Shown: in pieces, positions 44,497 through 53,754 of the stretch | Numbering within the stretch: the stretch's first letter is position 1 | How the letters are laid out: each line of letters opens with the position of its first letter | Origin: Neokomagataea tanensis | GTDB lineage: Bacteria > Pseudomonadota > Alphaproteobacteria > Acetobacterales > Acetobacteraceae | Assembly: GCF_006542335.1 (NCBI RefSeq) | Contig: NZ_CP032485.1 | Coordinates: 591,501-655,500 of the forward strand | DNA: 64,000 nt | Direction: 5' to 3' | Position numbers and translations under genes: made by a program | Notes under the pieces: generated by a model | Database searches by the model: none | What the model saw: only the letters and a program-made list of their open reading frames with translations | Told to the model about the DNA's origin: nothing

Positions 44497-45399
44497 TTAT
44501 TCAGGCAGCAGGGCCTTGCCTAAAATATCAAAAGCAACCTCAACGACCATCTCCACAGAAAGGCCTTCTATCGGTGCCGCACCTTCTGGTCCCGGCGCCG
44601 AGATCGCAAATGCAGCCCTTCCTGCGGGCGCATATTCGCTTTGCTTGGATGGCCCGAATAAACCTAGTGTCGCAGTCCCTGCTGCTGCAGATAAATGCAT
44701 CAAACCCGAGTCATTACCGACAAAAAGCGTACAGCGCTTCAATACTGCTCCAACTAACCCCAAACTGTGATCACCCCCGAGGTCATACGCATCTGGCAAA
44801 GCATCTAGAACAGGTTGTGCTCTCTTGCGCTCTGCCTCTCCGGGGCCATAGAAAACTGCTGGCCGCAGTCCTTTTTGGCGTAGAGCTTCAGCCACAGCTA
44901 CGAAGCGTTCTGCTGGCCAGATTTTACCGTCCCAATTTGCAGTCGGTGCCAGCGCTAAAATTTTGCCGGACGGCAAAAGCGCCTCTGCCTTCGCACACTG
45001 CTCAGGCGTATGCCATAAACGTGGCATAGGCGTTGGCTCAAAACCTAGAGCACTGCCTAATTGGGCAACGCGGCGCCCCGGTCGGCGCCCTCCTCGAACA
45101 ATATGTCGCCTGCCCGCCCATAAAGTCAGGCTGATCAACGAGCCGCGCAGGTCCACCACTCGCGCCCAACGGGTTTTTACGCATTGACGCCACAGATCAA
45201 TCCAATGCCGGTCGTACTTACGTTTTTCCAAAACAATAACGCGCTCAACCTGCGGATTGGGCTGAAACAAACCCGCAGCAACAGGCCCACAAACTACGGT
45301 GAAGCGTGCTTGTGGAAAACGCTCCATGAATGCGGCCAACACACCCGTAGAAATTACGGCATCACCAAGCCGGTTTGCCGTAATAAAAAGAATCTTCAC
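44497..45399 (-). CDS. Glycosyltransferase family 9 (heptosyltransferase-like)
   Basis: This 300-residue enzyme has the LPS heptosyltransferase fold. It begins MKILFITANRLGDAVISTGVL, the typical GT9 opening, and has the donor-site segment LALAPTANWDGKIWPAERF and the conserved FVGNDSGLMHLSAAAGTATLGLFGPS. It probably adds heptose or a related sugar to the inner core. Its start overlaps the dnaQ stop by 4 bp, so it is expressed with DNA replication and CoA genes. Confidence 0.9.
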   Translation of the reverse strand: MKILFITANRLGDAVISTGVLAAFMERFPQARFTVVCGPVAAGLFQPNPQVERVIVLEKRKYDRHWIDLWRQCVKTRWARVVDLRGSLISLTLWAGRRHIVRGGRRPGRRVAQLGSALGFEPTPMPRLWHTPEQCAKAEALLPSGKILALAPTANWDGKIWPAERFVAVAEALRQKGLRPAVFYGPGEAERKRAQPVLDALPDAYDLGGDHSLGLVGAVLKRCTLFVGNDSGLMHLSAAAGTATLGLFGPSKQSEYAPAGRAAFAISAPGPEGAAPIEGLSVEMVVEVAFDILGKALLPE

Positions 45400-46100
45400 G
45401 CCTCACCCTCACTAGACGAACGATTCCAGATCGGGTCCTTCATTTTGGCTAAAAAGGCTGCATGCGCTGCACACTCATCTTCGCTTGGCGGGGCCATTGG
45501 ACGTGGTACACGCCGCTTGAGGTACTCACCACCCGCCTGCCCTGAACGCCCACGGGAAGGGCCTGATAGCCCCAATCCTCGCTGCCGCCCCCCCATGAGC
45601 TCGACATAAACCTCTGCCAAAAGACGGCAATCCAACAAAGCATTATGCGTGCCGCGTTCAGACAAATCGATATTAAAGCGTCGGCACAACGCATCCAGAC
45701 TGGCCGGCATACCAGGGTACTTTTTACGAGCCATCAATACGGTATCAACCGCACGCGTCTCATAATCCAAAATTGCCCGGCCTGACTTGGCAAGTTCTGC
45801 ATTAACAAACTTGAAATCGAACGGCGCATTATGCGCGATCATCCGGGAATCGCCGATAAACGCCAAAAACCCATCCGCAATATCAGCGAATTTCGGCTTA
45901 CCCTGCAGGTCCTCAATACGAAAACCATGGACCTTTGTTGCCTCGGGCGGAATATCACGCTCGGGGTCGATCAGCACATGATACTGCTCTCCCGTCGGCA
46001 AGTCGTCGACCAACTCCAACGCGGCAATTTCGATAATTCTATCACCAGTATCCGGGTCAAAGCCTGTCGTTTCCGTATCGAAGAGAATAGATCGTGTCAT
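45396..46100 (-). CDS. dnaQ: DNA polymerase III epsilon subunit
   Basis: This is the 3'-5' proofreading exonuclease of the replicative polymerase. The 234-residue protein shows ExoI (ILFDTETTGFDPDTGDRIIEIAA), ExoII (MIAHNAPFDFKFVNAEL) and ExoIII-epsilon (GTHNALLDCRLLAEVYVELMGG). A C7 run at 45588-45594 encodes the Gly-Gly after the last motif and is correctly in frame. The start overlaps the end of coaE. Confidence 0.95.
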   Translation of the reverse strand: MTRSILFDTETTGFDPDTGDRIIEIAALELVDDLPTGEQYHVLIDPERDIPPEATKVHGFRIEDLQGKPKFADIADGFLAFIGDSRMIAHNAPFDFKFVNAELAKSGRAILDYETRAVDTVLMARKKYPGMPASLDALCRRFNIDLSERGTHNALLDCRLLAEVYVELMGGRQRGLGLSGPSRGRSGQAGGEYLKRRVPRPMAPPSEDECAAHAAFLAKMKDPIWNRSSSEGEA

Positions 46101-46698
46101 GCTGCTTTTCGTAATTTCTGTACCAATGCGCGAACCCGCAAAGCGGCTTGCCCACGCGATAAACCCGTTCGTATCACGATGTCAGCGCGCCGTCTGCGCT
46201 CACAGTCAGACATTTGCCGCGCCAGAAGCTGGCGTGCCTGAGCCATATTCATACTCCCTGCCCGCCCCCTTTGTGTAATGCGCGACAAGCGCGTCGCCAT
46301 TGGCGCCTCAACCACAACGACAACATCGCAATTTTTGTCCTCGCCGATCTCCATAAGCAGTGGAATGTCGAGAACACACAAATAGGCCCCGCCCGCTGGC
46401 ACTTCTGCAGAAACGCTTTTCGCTCAGCCCGCACCAGCGGATGCATGAGCCCTTCTAGAGCTTTTAAAGCCTGCGGCTTCTGCCCCAGTATTTGGCGCAG
46501 TGCTTGACGATTCAAAACCCCACCGCACACGGCCCCGGGGAACAAACGCGCAATCTCGGGCACTGCACGCCCACCGGGGGCTTGCAACTTCCGTACTGTC
46601 GCATCCGCATCAAATACAGGTATACCCGCCCGGCGAAACAATGCTGCCACGGTTGATTTCCCAGCCGCCATACCGCCTGTCAGCCCAATAATCAGCAT
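46097..46698 (-). pseudogene. coaE: Dephospho-CoA kinase, frameshifted
   Basis: CoaE phosphorylates dephospho-CoA, the last step of coenzyme A synthesis. The first frame has the P-loop MLIIGLTGGMAAGKSTVAALFRR, the Asp of FDADATVRKL and LMHPLVRAERKAFLQK. It then runs into nonsense after CQRAG. The second frame continues AYLCVLDIPLLMEIGEDKNCD through RQMSDCERRRRADIVI to the C-terminus. One extra base in the C4 run at 46387-46390 restores a normal 200-residue protein. As the enzyme is essential and no second copy is seen, the frameshift is probably a sequence error. It overlaps dnaQ and lies just after aroE. Confidence 0.9.
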
Positions 46699-46701
46699 AG
46701 A

Positions 46702-47544
46702 TTAACGCAGACTAGCCGCCAAAAGCTCAAAAACGGCATCGTCCACTTCCGGCTTTACGCCAAACCACGCTTCAAACCCAACCCGGGCTTGCTGAATAAG
46801 CATGCCAAGGCCATCAACTGTTTTAAGACCCTTAGCCTCGGCCGCCTGCAGCAGTGGTGTGTCGCGCGGGGTGTAAACAATATCTGCAACAGCGAGCGAT
46901 GGCCCTGCATGATGCAATAAAGTAGACCAATCGGGTGATGCACCTTTCATACCGAGCGCCGTTGCATTGATAAGCAAAGAACAGTCTGACAGCAGAGCTG
47001 GCCAAGCATGCCACGCAATAGCCTCGCCTCCCTCCAAAGCCTGCACCAAAGCCTCAGCACGAGCTAAGGTCCGATTAGCAATGAGTACTTCACAGCCACA
47101 GTCCAGCAACGCAGCAGCAACGGCGCGCGCGGCTCCACCTGCACCTAAAATTAATGCGCGTCCTTGCGGGGTTACTCCATGGGCAACAAGATTTTCACAG
47201 AATCCACTTCCGTCAGTGCAATCTCCAACAATTTCCTCCGGAGAGAAAATAACGGTGTTGACCGCCCCGGCACGACGTGCGGTGTCCGTCAACCGGTCAC
47301 ACGCTGCCATCGCTGCCTCTTTATGCGGAATCGTTACGTTAACTCCTCGGAAACCGGCCGCTCTCAAACCTTTTAGAGCCGTTTCAAATTCGTCAGGCGG
47401 CGTAGGCAACGGCACATAAGCACCGTTTACCCCATGTGTTTGGCACCAGTAATTATGCATAAGAGGGGAGCGTGAGTGCTCAACCGGCCATCCCATTACT
47501 CCGGCCAGACGTGTCTCACCCGTAATTTTGTACTCAACGCTCAT
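46702..47544 (-). CDS. aroE: Shikimate dehydrogenase
   Basis: AroE reduces 3-dehydroshikimate to shikimate with NADPH. The start at 47544 follows GGAGGG at a normal distance and gives 280 residues. Substrate residues are in HSRSPLMHNYW and the catalytic Lys in NVTIPHKEAAM. The cofactor loop is ALILGAGGAARAVAAALL. Its start overlaps the upstream amidohydrolase stop by 4 bp, and coaE follows after 3 bp, a frequent aroE-coaE-dnaQ order in alphaproteobacteria. Confidence 0.95.
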   Translation of the reverse strand: MSVEYKITGETRLAGVMGWPVEHSRSPLMHNYWCQTHGVNGAYVPLPTPPDEFETALKGLRAAGFRGVNVTIPHKEAAMAACDRLTDTARRAGAVNTVIFSPEEIVGDCTDGSGFCENLVAHGVTPQGRALILGAGGAARAVAAALLDCGCEVLIANRTLARAEALVQALEGGEAIAWHAWPALLSDCSLLINATALGMKGASPDWSTLLHHAGPSLAVADIVYTPRDTPLLQAAEAKGLKTVDGLGMLIQQARVGFEAWFGVKPEVDDAVFELLAASLR

Positions 47545-48323
47545 ATGCTTAGTGCCCTCCATGCTTGCGGCAGCAGGCGCGCCAATCGTTCAGCCCACTC
47601 GATTTGCCCACCCTCATCAGCAATTAAGTCTTGCCGGATTTCGATTTCCAGATACGGCAATCCCCGCGCTTCTGCATGGAGTGGCACGGTGTAGTCTGAC
47701 GTATCCGTCAAAACGTAGGGTTCGTTCTCGCCAACACACAAGCCCTCTGCGCGCAGCAAACCGGCCACAATATGTGACAAACGGGAATCTCGGTTAAACA
47801 AAACACCAGCATGCCACGGACGCCGCACACCCTGCATCACAGGCGTGAAGCTGTGCAGCGCAATAAGCGCTGTGGGCCGCTCGGTACGAGCATCCAACTC
47901 AGCGGTAATCACCGCATGATAAGGGTGCAATATTGCGTCTTCCCGCACACGCCGTTCATGCTCGGACAAGGCTTGGTTCGCTGGTATCTGCGTTCCGTCA
48001 CTGACAGGCGGAACAGAAGTCGGATGCCCCGGTGACCTATTGCAGTCAATCACCAAGCGTGAATAGCATTGCTCTATGAGAGCCGCTCCGAGAGCGGGCC
48101 GTAACCGGCGCCCTACACCCTGTATACCAATATCGTAGGCGATATGCCGTTCGTGCTCGGCCTCCGGGATGCCCAGCCTGCCTAATGCCGAAGGTACAGC
48201 ACGCCCGGCGTGATCACTCACCAACACAAAAGGCGAGCACACTTCTTCAGCAAAATAGCGCACGGGGTGGGGATCACCCTCTGTAAGGAAGGCTCCACGG
48301 CGCAAGGTGTTATATAAAGACAT
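47541..48323 (-). CDS. N-formylglutamate amidohydrolase-family protein
   Basis: This 260-residue zinc hydrolase of the HutG-like N-formylglutamate amidohydrolase family has FVLVSDHAGRAVPS, GALLIEQCYSR-like ALIEQCYSRLVIDCNRSPG and ALHSFTPVM motifs that hold the metal and substrate. No histidine-degradation genes are nearby, so the true substrate may be another N-acyl amino acid. It is coupled to aroE by a 4-bp overlap. Confidence 0.88.
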   Translation of the reverse strand: MSLYNTLRRGAFLTEGDPHPVRYFAEEVCSPFVLVSDHAGRAVPSALGRLGIPEAEHERHIAYDIGIQGVGRRLRPALGAALIEQCYSRLVIDCNRSPGHPTSVPPVSDGTQIPANQALSEHERRVREDAILHPYHAVITAELDARTERPTALIALHSFTPVMQGVRRPWHAGVLFNRDSRLSHIVAGLLRAEGLCVGENEPYVLTDTSDYTVPLHAEARGLPYLEIEIRQDLIADEGGQIEWAERLARLLPQAWRALSI

Positions 48324-48381
48324 GCCCGGCTCTGTCGTCTGTCATTACTTCAAACGCAGGCCGAGCAGCTTCAAAAGACGC

Positions 48382-49041
48382 TTAGCCTACAAGAGCGGCC
48401 ACAGTACGGCGGACAGCTTCTGGGGACCAGTCCATATTCCCAACAGAAATAGCAACAATCTCGCCTTTTGCATTCACCACCAAGGAGCGGGGAACCGCAA
48501 GCTGAGCAATGCTCTGCGCTTTTTCATCCGGAATTTTATAATCCGGACTTGTCTGACGCAAAGAGGCCAACGCGGCAGGAACATCTGCACTCGCCGTTAA
48601 CGCTTGGGAGTCAGGGTCAACCAGAACGGGTAGGGTGTTGATGCCGTGCGCGTCATAAAACGCCCTGATCTTTGGAATAGTACTTTTGCGTACCCCAACA
48701 GCAACAATGGCCGGACCGTCAGAGCCTAGAGCCTTGGCCGTAGCATCAACAGACGGCAGTTCGAACTTGCACGGTCCACACCACGTTGCCCAAAAATGCA
48801 AGATAAACGGCCGCCCCACCCAATGCGTCAGGGGCACAGCCTCGCCTTGCTCATTTTGGACGGATAAATCAGGTAGTTTTTTAGGCTGAGCCAGGCGGCC
48901 AAACGATTCAACACGGAAGGGCGAGGCGTCGTCCGCAGCTGTAGCTTTATCTGCCGCACGCACCAAATGACCCGCACCGAGAGCACCGGCCCCAGCAAAT
49001 CCAGCACCCCACGACATTAAATTTCGGCGTGAAATAATCAT
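48382..49041 (-). CDS. TlpA-like thioredoxin, exported
   Basis: This is a periplasmic thiol-disulfide protein of 219 residues. The N-terminus is a signal peptide with ISRRNLMSW, which resembles a Tat motif. The redox centre is FWATWCGPCKFELP (WCGPC), and a cis-Pro segment LAVPRSLVVNAKG follows. Such proteins reduce disulfides in cytochrome c maturation or copper-site assembly. A paralogue lies 25 bp upstream on the same strand. The electron donor and target are not seen here. Confidence 0.88.
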   Translation of the reverse strand: MIISRRNLMSWGAGFAGAGALGAGHLVRAADKATAADDASPFRVESFGRLAQPKKLPDLSVQNEQGEAVPLTHWVGRPFILHFWATWCGPCKFELPSVDATAKALGSDGPAIVAVGVRKSTIPKIRAFYDAHGINTLPVLVDPDSQALTASADVPAALASLRQTSPDYKIPDEKAQSIAQLAVPRSLVVNAKGEIVAISVGNMDWSPEAVRRTVAALVG

Positions 49042-49066
49042 AAAACTACCTTTGAAATCGTATTCG

Positions 49067-49666
49067 TCACGAATGTGTGGCTGCGAGGAGTTTAGTCAGC
49101 TGCGCATCGGCATCTGGCGCACCCCAATCAAGCTCACCTTTAGAAAAAGCCCGGACATAGCCTTTCCCATCGATCAAAACCGTAACGGGAATTTCCAATG
49201 ATTTAAACCACTTCGTGAAAGCACCTTGCTCTACCGTCCACGCCGGAACGGATGTGTTGCCTGCCTTGGCCAAGAAAGCAGACACCTTTGCCGCATCTCC
49301 ACTGCTAATTGCAGCTGGCACAATGGGAGCATCCGGGTGCTTCGACAAGAAACTGTTTAATTTCGGCAGTTCCTCCTTGCAGGGGCCGCACCATGTAGCC
49401 CAAACGTGCAGGACAAATGGCTTTCCACGATATGCGTCTAGCGATAACTGGCGCCCATCAACACCTTTAAGGACCAACGCCACAGGATCTCGGCTCGGCG
49501 CGCTTATGGTGAGACTTTGCAGTGGCTCGGGCAGATCTTGCTGCTCTGCGTGCGCCGCACCAGTCAAGCGCCCGCCCCCCAGAACGGCGAGCGTCAAAAC
49601 GGCGGTCACCCCTAGGCTGGCTAACCCACCCCAAAAACTGCGTCTATTAATCGGATTTGACGACAA
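49067..49666 (-). CDS. TlpA-like thioredoxin, exported, second copy
   Basis: This 199-residue paralogue has the same domain layout: signal peptide with NRRSFWGG, redox centre VWATWCGPCKEELPKL and cis-Pro loop LEIPVTVLIDGKG. The start is TTG at 49666, supported by GGAG about 10 bp upstream. The C6 run in the signal peptide (49573-49580 region) is in frame. It is divergent from argH and probably co-transcribed with the downstream copy. Confidence 0.87.
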   Translation of the reverse strand: MSSNPINRRSFWGGLASLGVTAVLTLAVLGGGRLTGAAHAEQQDLPEPLQSLTISAPSRDPVALVLKGVDGRQLSLDAYRGKPFVLHVWATWCGPCKEELPKLNSFLSKHPDAPIVPAAISSGDAAKVSAFLAKAGNTSVPAWTVEQGAFTKWFKSLEIPVTVLIDGKGYVRAFSKGELDWGAPDADAQLTKLLAATHS

Positions 49667-49862
49667 AGAACGAAATCTCCAAGTAGTTAATGCAACGCTA
49701 CGTCAAATAAGAGATTTTTTTCAAGTGATTTTTTTGGGCCAACACGATTCAAACGACATGATGAAAGAAACGCCCGATCATTGCGCTGATGGAAGGGCAA
49801 AGGTAGGGTTGGGTTAACGCTTTTCTGCGCTCTTATATTCTGACTTCTCCAAATCGGTAATT

Positions 49863-51299
49863 ATGACAAACCCTCCTGCTTCCTCCGCCTCCTCCAACGA
49901 TCAGGCACAACTGGCGAACCCGCAATGGGGTGGCCGTTTTGCTTCAGGTCCAGCCTCTATCATGAGCGAAATCAACGCCTCCATCGGGTTTGATAAAAAG
50001 CTCTGGCGGCAGGATATTCGTGGCTCCCTAGCTCACGCCGCCATGCTGCAAAAAGTTGGCCTTCTGACCGCAGAGGAAGAAGCAGATATTCAGCGCGGCC
50101 TTGCCGAAATTGGCCGTGAGATTGATGCAGGCACCTTCCCCTTCTCCACCGCGCTTGAAGATATTCATATGAATATCGAAGCCCGCCTGTCAGAACGTAT
50201 TGGTGAAGCTGGCAAACGCTTGCACACTGCGCGCTCTCGTAATGACCAAGTAGCCACCGATTTCCGTCTCTGGACCCGTGATGCAATTGACGGCCTGCGC
50301 GGACAAACAGCGGCGCTCATGCGCTCCCTCGCCACGCGCGCCCTCGAACATCACGCAACCCCAATGCCGGGCTTCACCCATCTGCAAGTCGCACAGCCTG
50401 TAACCTTCGGGCACCATTTACTTGCGTATGTTGAGATGCTGTCTCGTGACGATGGGCGCTTGGAAGATGCCCGCTCACGCTTGAACGAATCTCCCCTTGG
50501 TGTCGCTGCATTAGCAGGCACCTCCTTCCCTATTGACCGGGAAATGACCGCAAAAACCCTTGGCTTTGACCGCCCCACAGCCAACTCTCTAGACACAGTC
50601 TCTGACCGTGACTTCGCGCTCGAACTGCTCTCGGCCCTTTCGATTCAGGCCATGCACCTCTCACGTCTAGCAGAAGAAATTGTGAACTGGGCATCAGCCC
50701 CCTTTGGTTTCGTTCGCCTGTCTGACGCATTCACAACGGGCTCTTCAATTATGCCCCAGAAGCGCAATCCGGACGCCGCAGAACTCGTTCGTGCTAAAAT
50801 CGGCCGTATCGCAGGAGATTTCATCGGCCTGCTGACTGTCATGAAAGGCTTGCCTCTTGCTTACGCCAAGGACAGTCAAGAAGACAAAGAGCCTGTTTTT
50901 GATGCCGTTGAGGCCATGACGCTTTCTCTCGCCGCGATGGATGGCATGATCCGCGATCTGCAACCAAACACTGAGCGCATGCGCGAAGTTGCAGGCATGG
51001 GCTTCTCTACCGCAACAGACTTGGCCGACTGGTTGGTACGTGAGTTACGTCTCCCTTTCCGCACCGCGCACCACGTCACAGGCCGCCTGGTCGGTATGGC
51101 TGAAGAGAAGAAAATTGACCTGGCGGATCTCTCACTGGGTGAGATGCAAAGCGTTGAGCCGGGCATTAATGCTACTATTTTTGACGTATTAACCGTCGAA
51201 TCTTCCTTGGCGTCACGGACAAGCTTCGGCGGAACAGCGCCAAGTAACGTCAAGACACAAGCTGAGCGCTGGCTTACTTCTTTGGAATCTGCTGCATGA
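49863..51299 (+). CDS. argH: Argininosuccinate lyase
   Basis: ArgH splits argininosuccinate into arginine and fumarate. The 478 residues include [46 protein letters not shown] and the superfamily signature [13 protein letters not shown]. All catalytic His and Ser positions appear intact. A small lipoprotein gene overlaps its stop codon by 4 bp. Confidence 0.97.
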   Translation: MTNPPASSASSNDQAQLANPQWGGRFASGPASIMSEINASIGFDKKLWRQDIRGSLAHAAMLQKVGLLTAEEEADIQRGLAEIGREIDAGTFPFSTALEDIHMNIEARLSERIGEAGKRLHTARSRNDQVATDFRLWTRDAIDGLRGQTAALMRSLATRALEHHATPMPGFTHLQVAQPVTFGHHLLAYVEMLSRDDGRLEDARSRLNESPLGVAALAGTSFPIDREMTAKTLGFDRPTANSLDTVSDRDFALELLSALSIQAMHLSRLAEEIVNWASAPFGFVRLSDAFTTGSSIMPQKRNPDAAELVRAKIGRIAGDFIGLLTVMKGLPLAYAKDSQEDKEPVFDAVEAMTLSLAAMDGMIRDLQPNTERMREVAGMGFSTATDLADWLVRELRLPFRTAHHVTGRLVGMAEEKKIDLADLSLGEMQSVEPGINATIFDVLTVESSLASRTSFGGTAPSNVKTQAERWLTSLESAA

Positions 51300-51433
51300 A
51301 ACGCTTTCTAGCATTAGTCGTTCTTAGCGCTCTAGTCGTCTCTGGCTTGAGCGCATGTGGCAAGAAAGGGGCTCCACATGCCCCCGGCCCATCGCAGGAC
51401 ATCACATATCCAAGAATGTATCCGCCCGAATAA
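51296..51433 (+). CDS. lptM: LptM-like small lipoprotein
   Basis: This 45-residue gene starts with the ATG that overlaps the argH stop (ATGA). It has a lipoprotein signal [21 protein letters not shown], cleaved before Cys21, and then [13 protein letters not shown], the short CGxKGP-type motif of LptM (YifL), which helps the LptD oxidase-dependent assembly of the LPS translocon. Position right after argH is the usual one in alphaproteobacteria. lysA, which often follows, is absent here. Confidence 0.75.
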   Translation: MKRFLALVVLSALVVSGLSACGKKGAPHAPGPSQDITYPRMYPPE

Positions 51434-51512
51434 ATGTTTCGATTAAGGTGTGAAGGCCACAGCTCGCTCACACGTTGAGCGAGAACCGCCCTCTTATGCT
51501 CAGGCGCCAAAA

Positions 51513-51547
51513 AAAAGCCCGACACCATTCATGGTGCCGGGCTTTTC
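51513..51547. terminator. Bidirectional terminator between lptM and the Hint gene
   Basis: AGCCCG-a-CACCAT-t-catGGTG-c-CGGGCT with A7 before and T4 after is a strong intrinsic terminator that can serve both the argH-lptM transcript and the convergent Hint gene. Confidence 0.88.
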
Positions 51548-51567
51548 CTTAACAAACCACCCTTACT

Positions 51568-53052
51568 TTATGCGACGACGCGCTGCTCGCGTATGTTGCT
51601 CGTTTCCGTGAGGTACGGGCCGCATGTCACGACCTCCACGGACAAAATTCCAAGCGTAGTCCCTGAGCGTTCCCCTAAAGACAACGCTGCCAGACCTTTA
51701 GTCCAACGGTGCCCTGCTTCATCGATAGAATGCCAGCCCGGCGCGGCATCTTCCTCAAGATGCGATGTGATTGCTCGGGTTTCTTCACTTTCAAACAGTG
51801 TGATATCGCCCACCAGTACGCCTAGATGACGGCGGTCATCAACGAACGGTCCAATCGTGTCTTTTGGTTGGCATGTACGTGACCGCAAACCGACACGCGT
51901 TACATGAGACGGTACTTGGAAGACATAACGTCCACCCACTTGGCGCATTGGCGCGAAAACCGTGCCGTCTTCACATACCAAGCGCAACTCAGGGTCCTGC
52001 GACCATTCTTGCTCCGACACGACGGACTTAAAGCCCAGCGCAGTTGCACGATCAGAAAAAGCTTTGTGAAGAGGTTCGACGAACTCACGGCGCGTTTCCA
52101 GCACCGCCGCAGCATCGTCTTCCCATGTCTTCAGACGGTCAAAGCCACCGAAAACAATTTTGCCTTTTGACTGGAACGTACGGCGGTTGCCAGTGTCAAG
52201 ATAACTCTCAGCAAGAGCACCATCTGCCATGACAACAGCGTGGTTGTCGGTTTCGATATGAAAGATTTCGAAGCTATCTTGCTGATCAACAACGATTGAC
52301 TTGCCATTAACCAGCATGCGGGCTGGTACAAAAGCATTGTTCAAGAACAGGCAATGCTCTGGCGTTACAACCAGATCTTTGAACGGTACATTGTCAGCCA
52401 AGGCGTTTGCCCTGATACGCACGGGGCGGCCCTCTTGCGACTTAGCTGTAACTGTTTTCCGACCTACCCATTTCAGCGGGACAGCATGGCGGTTCATACC
52501 ATCATAAACATACACTTCATCGCCCTGAGAAAGCGTCTCTACCGCAACGCGTCCTGACGGGGTTTCAATCAGCGTGCCGCGCAGATAGCAGATCTGACCT
52601 TCGCCATCGTTGTTGGTATCTATGTTTGTCGAACGGTTTGTAACCAGACCATAAGGGTTACCCTGCATGGTCACATTGATTGTGATACTGCTGGTAATGA
52701 TAAACCCACCAGTTACGTTGAACGTGAGGGTTGTCGTTGATCCGTTGTAACGGGCCGTAGCCGATGTTGAGTTGCCATCCAAGTTAAACGTAATCAGAAA
52801 TGTGCTCGGCGGTGTATTGGTGATGTTGAGATTGTAAGTTCTATTCCCGCTGAAACCAGAAAAAATAGAAGAATTCAGACTAATATCGAACTCACCGCCT
52901 GCTGAACTGACAGTAGCAGTAGATGTTGTATTGCTACTAAACCCAAAAATAGGTGATGAATCAGAGAGACTCAGTGTCCCACCGTTAATTGCGTAGGAGG
53001 TATTACCTGCAAACGAAATATCACCCGTTTTGTCATCTACTGTTGTAGCCAT
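51568..53052 (-). CDS. Hint_2-domain protein with Ser/Thr/Asn-rich N-terminal domain
   Basis: This 494-residue protein has an N-terminal beta-rich region (1-150) dominated by Ser, Thr, Asn and Gly with no signal peptide. A Hint_2 autoprocessing domain follows, from C155 (GQICYLRGTLIETPSGRVAVETL) through WVGRKTV and the TxxH block VVTPEHCLF (T230, H233) to DNHAVVMADGALAESYLDTG. The last 180 residues are a further unknown domain. Hint_2 proteins are common in acetic acid bacteria; they lack the final Asn needed for splicing and are expected only to cleave or form an ester. The function is unknown. The upstream 344 bp are very AT-rich. Confidence 0.85.
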   Translation of the reverse strand: MATTVDDKTGDISFAGNTSYAINGGTLSLSDSSPIFGFSSNTTSTATVSSAGGEFDISLNSSIFSGFSGNRTYNLNITNTPPSTFLITFNLDGNSTSATARYNGSTTTLTFNVTGGFIITSSITINVTMQGNPYGLVTNRSTNIDTNNDGEGQICYLRGTLIETPSGRVAVETLSQGDEVYVYDGMNRHAVPLKWVGRKTVTAKSQEGRPVRIRANALADNVPFKDLVVTPEHCLFLNNAFVPARMLVNGKSIVVDQQDSFEIFHIETDNHAVVMADGALAESYLDTGNRRTFQSKGKIVFGGFDRLKTWEDDAAAVLETRREFVEPLHKAFSDRATALGFKSVVSEQEWSQDPELRLVCEDGTVFAPMRQVGGRYVFQVPSHVTRVGLRSRTCQPKDTIGPFVDDRRHLGVLVGDITLFESEETRAITSHLEEDAAPGWHSIDEAGHRWTKGLAALSLGERSGTTLGILSVEVVTCGPYLTETSNIREQRVVA

Positions 53053-53396
53053 TTCTATTCCCCTTCGAGGCCGTTGGTATCATCGCAGCATAAAAGGCTA
53101 CGGATATATATTGTGTTAGTTTTTTGTTGATTGAATAATAATGCTTAAATTTTTTAATATCAACACGAATATTTTACGGTAAGTATTTATATTGTTACCG
53201 TTTTTTTATGTGTAAATTTTTGATAAATTATAATCGTATACGCTAATACATACGAGTATATGATTGTTTGCCCGTCTTATTTTATTTATATAATTGAAAA
53301 TTATTATTTATATTTAATTTTCAATTTTAGGAAATATAATTTATTTTTCTAATAATCCTTGGATTATCCATCCTAGACCATTCCAAGGATTGAAAA
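53053..53396. other. AT-rich gap with inverted repeats
   Basis: This is the longest gene-free stretch and the most AT-rich part of the window. It holds no convincing open frame. It contains a perfect 12-bp dyad at 53292-53326 (AATTGAAAATTA) and, at its right end, a 9-bp dyad that may be a terminator. It probably includes the promoter of the Hint gene. Confidence 0.75.
53354..53391 (-). terminator. Hairpin after the GGCT-like gene
   Basis: AATCCTTGG and CCAAGGATT form a perfect 9-bp stem with a 20-base loop just after the stop of the minus-strand gluQ-GNAT-GGCT set. The tail is AT-rich but has no clear T run. Confidence 0.5.
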
Positions 53397-53750
53397 TTAC
53401 ACGCCTATATATACCCACGCTGCCTTACCTGACTGCAGCAACACTTCGACTCGTTTGTAATCAGAAACTTCATAAGAATCAGCAGCCGCTAACTCTGCGG
53501 CGCTTATGACAAAAACAGTCCCCTCGACCATGTCGCTGTTTTTCCCAGTTGGCACCACAACAGGGTGAAAACGCTGACCGCTTGCCTTAAGGACAGCAGG
53601 GTCTGTAATTTCCACCAAATCGGTTCGATACCCAAGCATTGCATCTTTCGTGCCACTCAATAATCGCCCGAATGTCTCCATCTGGACTTTTTCTAGCTGC
53701 AATGTTCCATAAGAAAACAATAATATACCGTCTGAATTATTTATAGACAC
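53397..53750 (-). CDS. Gamma-glutamylcyclotransferase-like (AIG2/GGCT) protein
   Basis: This 117-residue protein has the AIG2/GGCT fold. The N-terminal LFSYGTLQLEKVQ supplies the substrate-binding YGTL loop. The acid residue expected to act as catalyst is in AAADSYEVSDYKRVEV. It may act on gamma-glutamyl amines or peptides. It lies 4 bp after the GNAT gene and probably shares its transcript. The exact substrate is unknown. Confidence 0.82.
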   Translation of the reverse strand: MSINNSDGILLFSYGTLQLEKVQMETFGRLLSGTKDAMLGYRTDLVEITDPAVLKASGQRFHPVVVPTGKNSDMVEGTVFVISAAELAAADSYEVSDYKRVEVLLQSGKAAWVYIGV

Positions 53751-53754
53751 AGAG

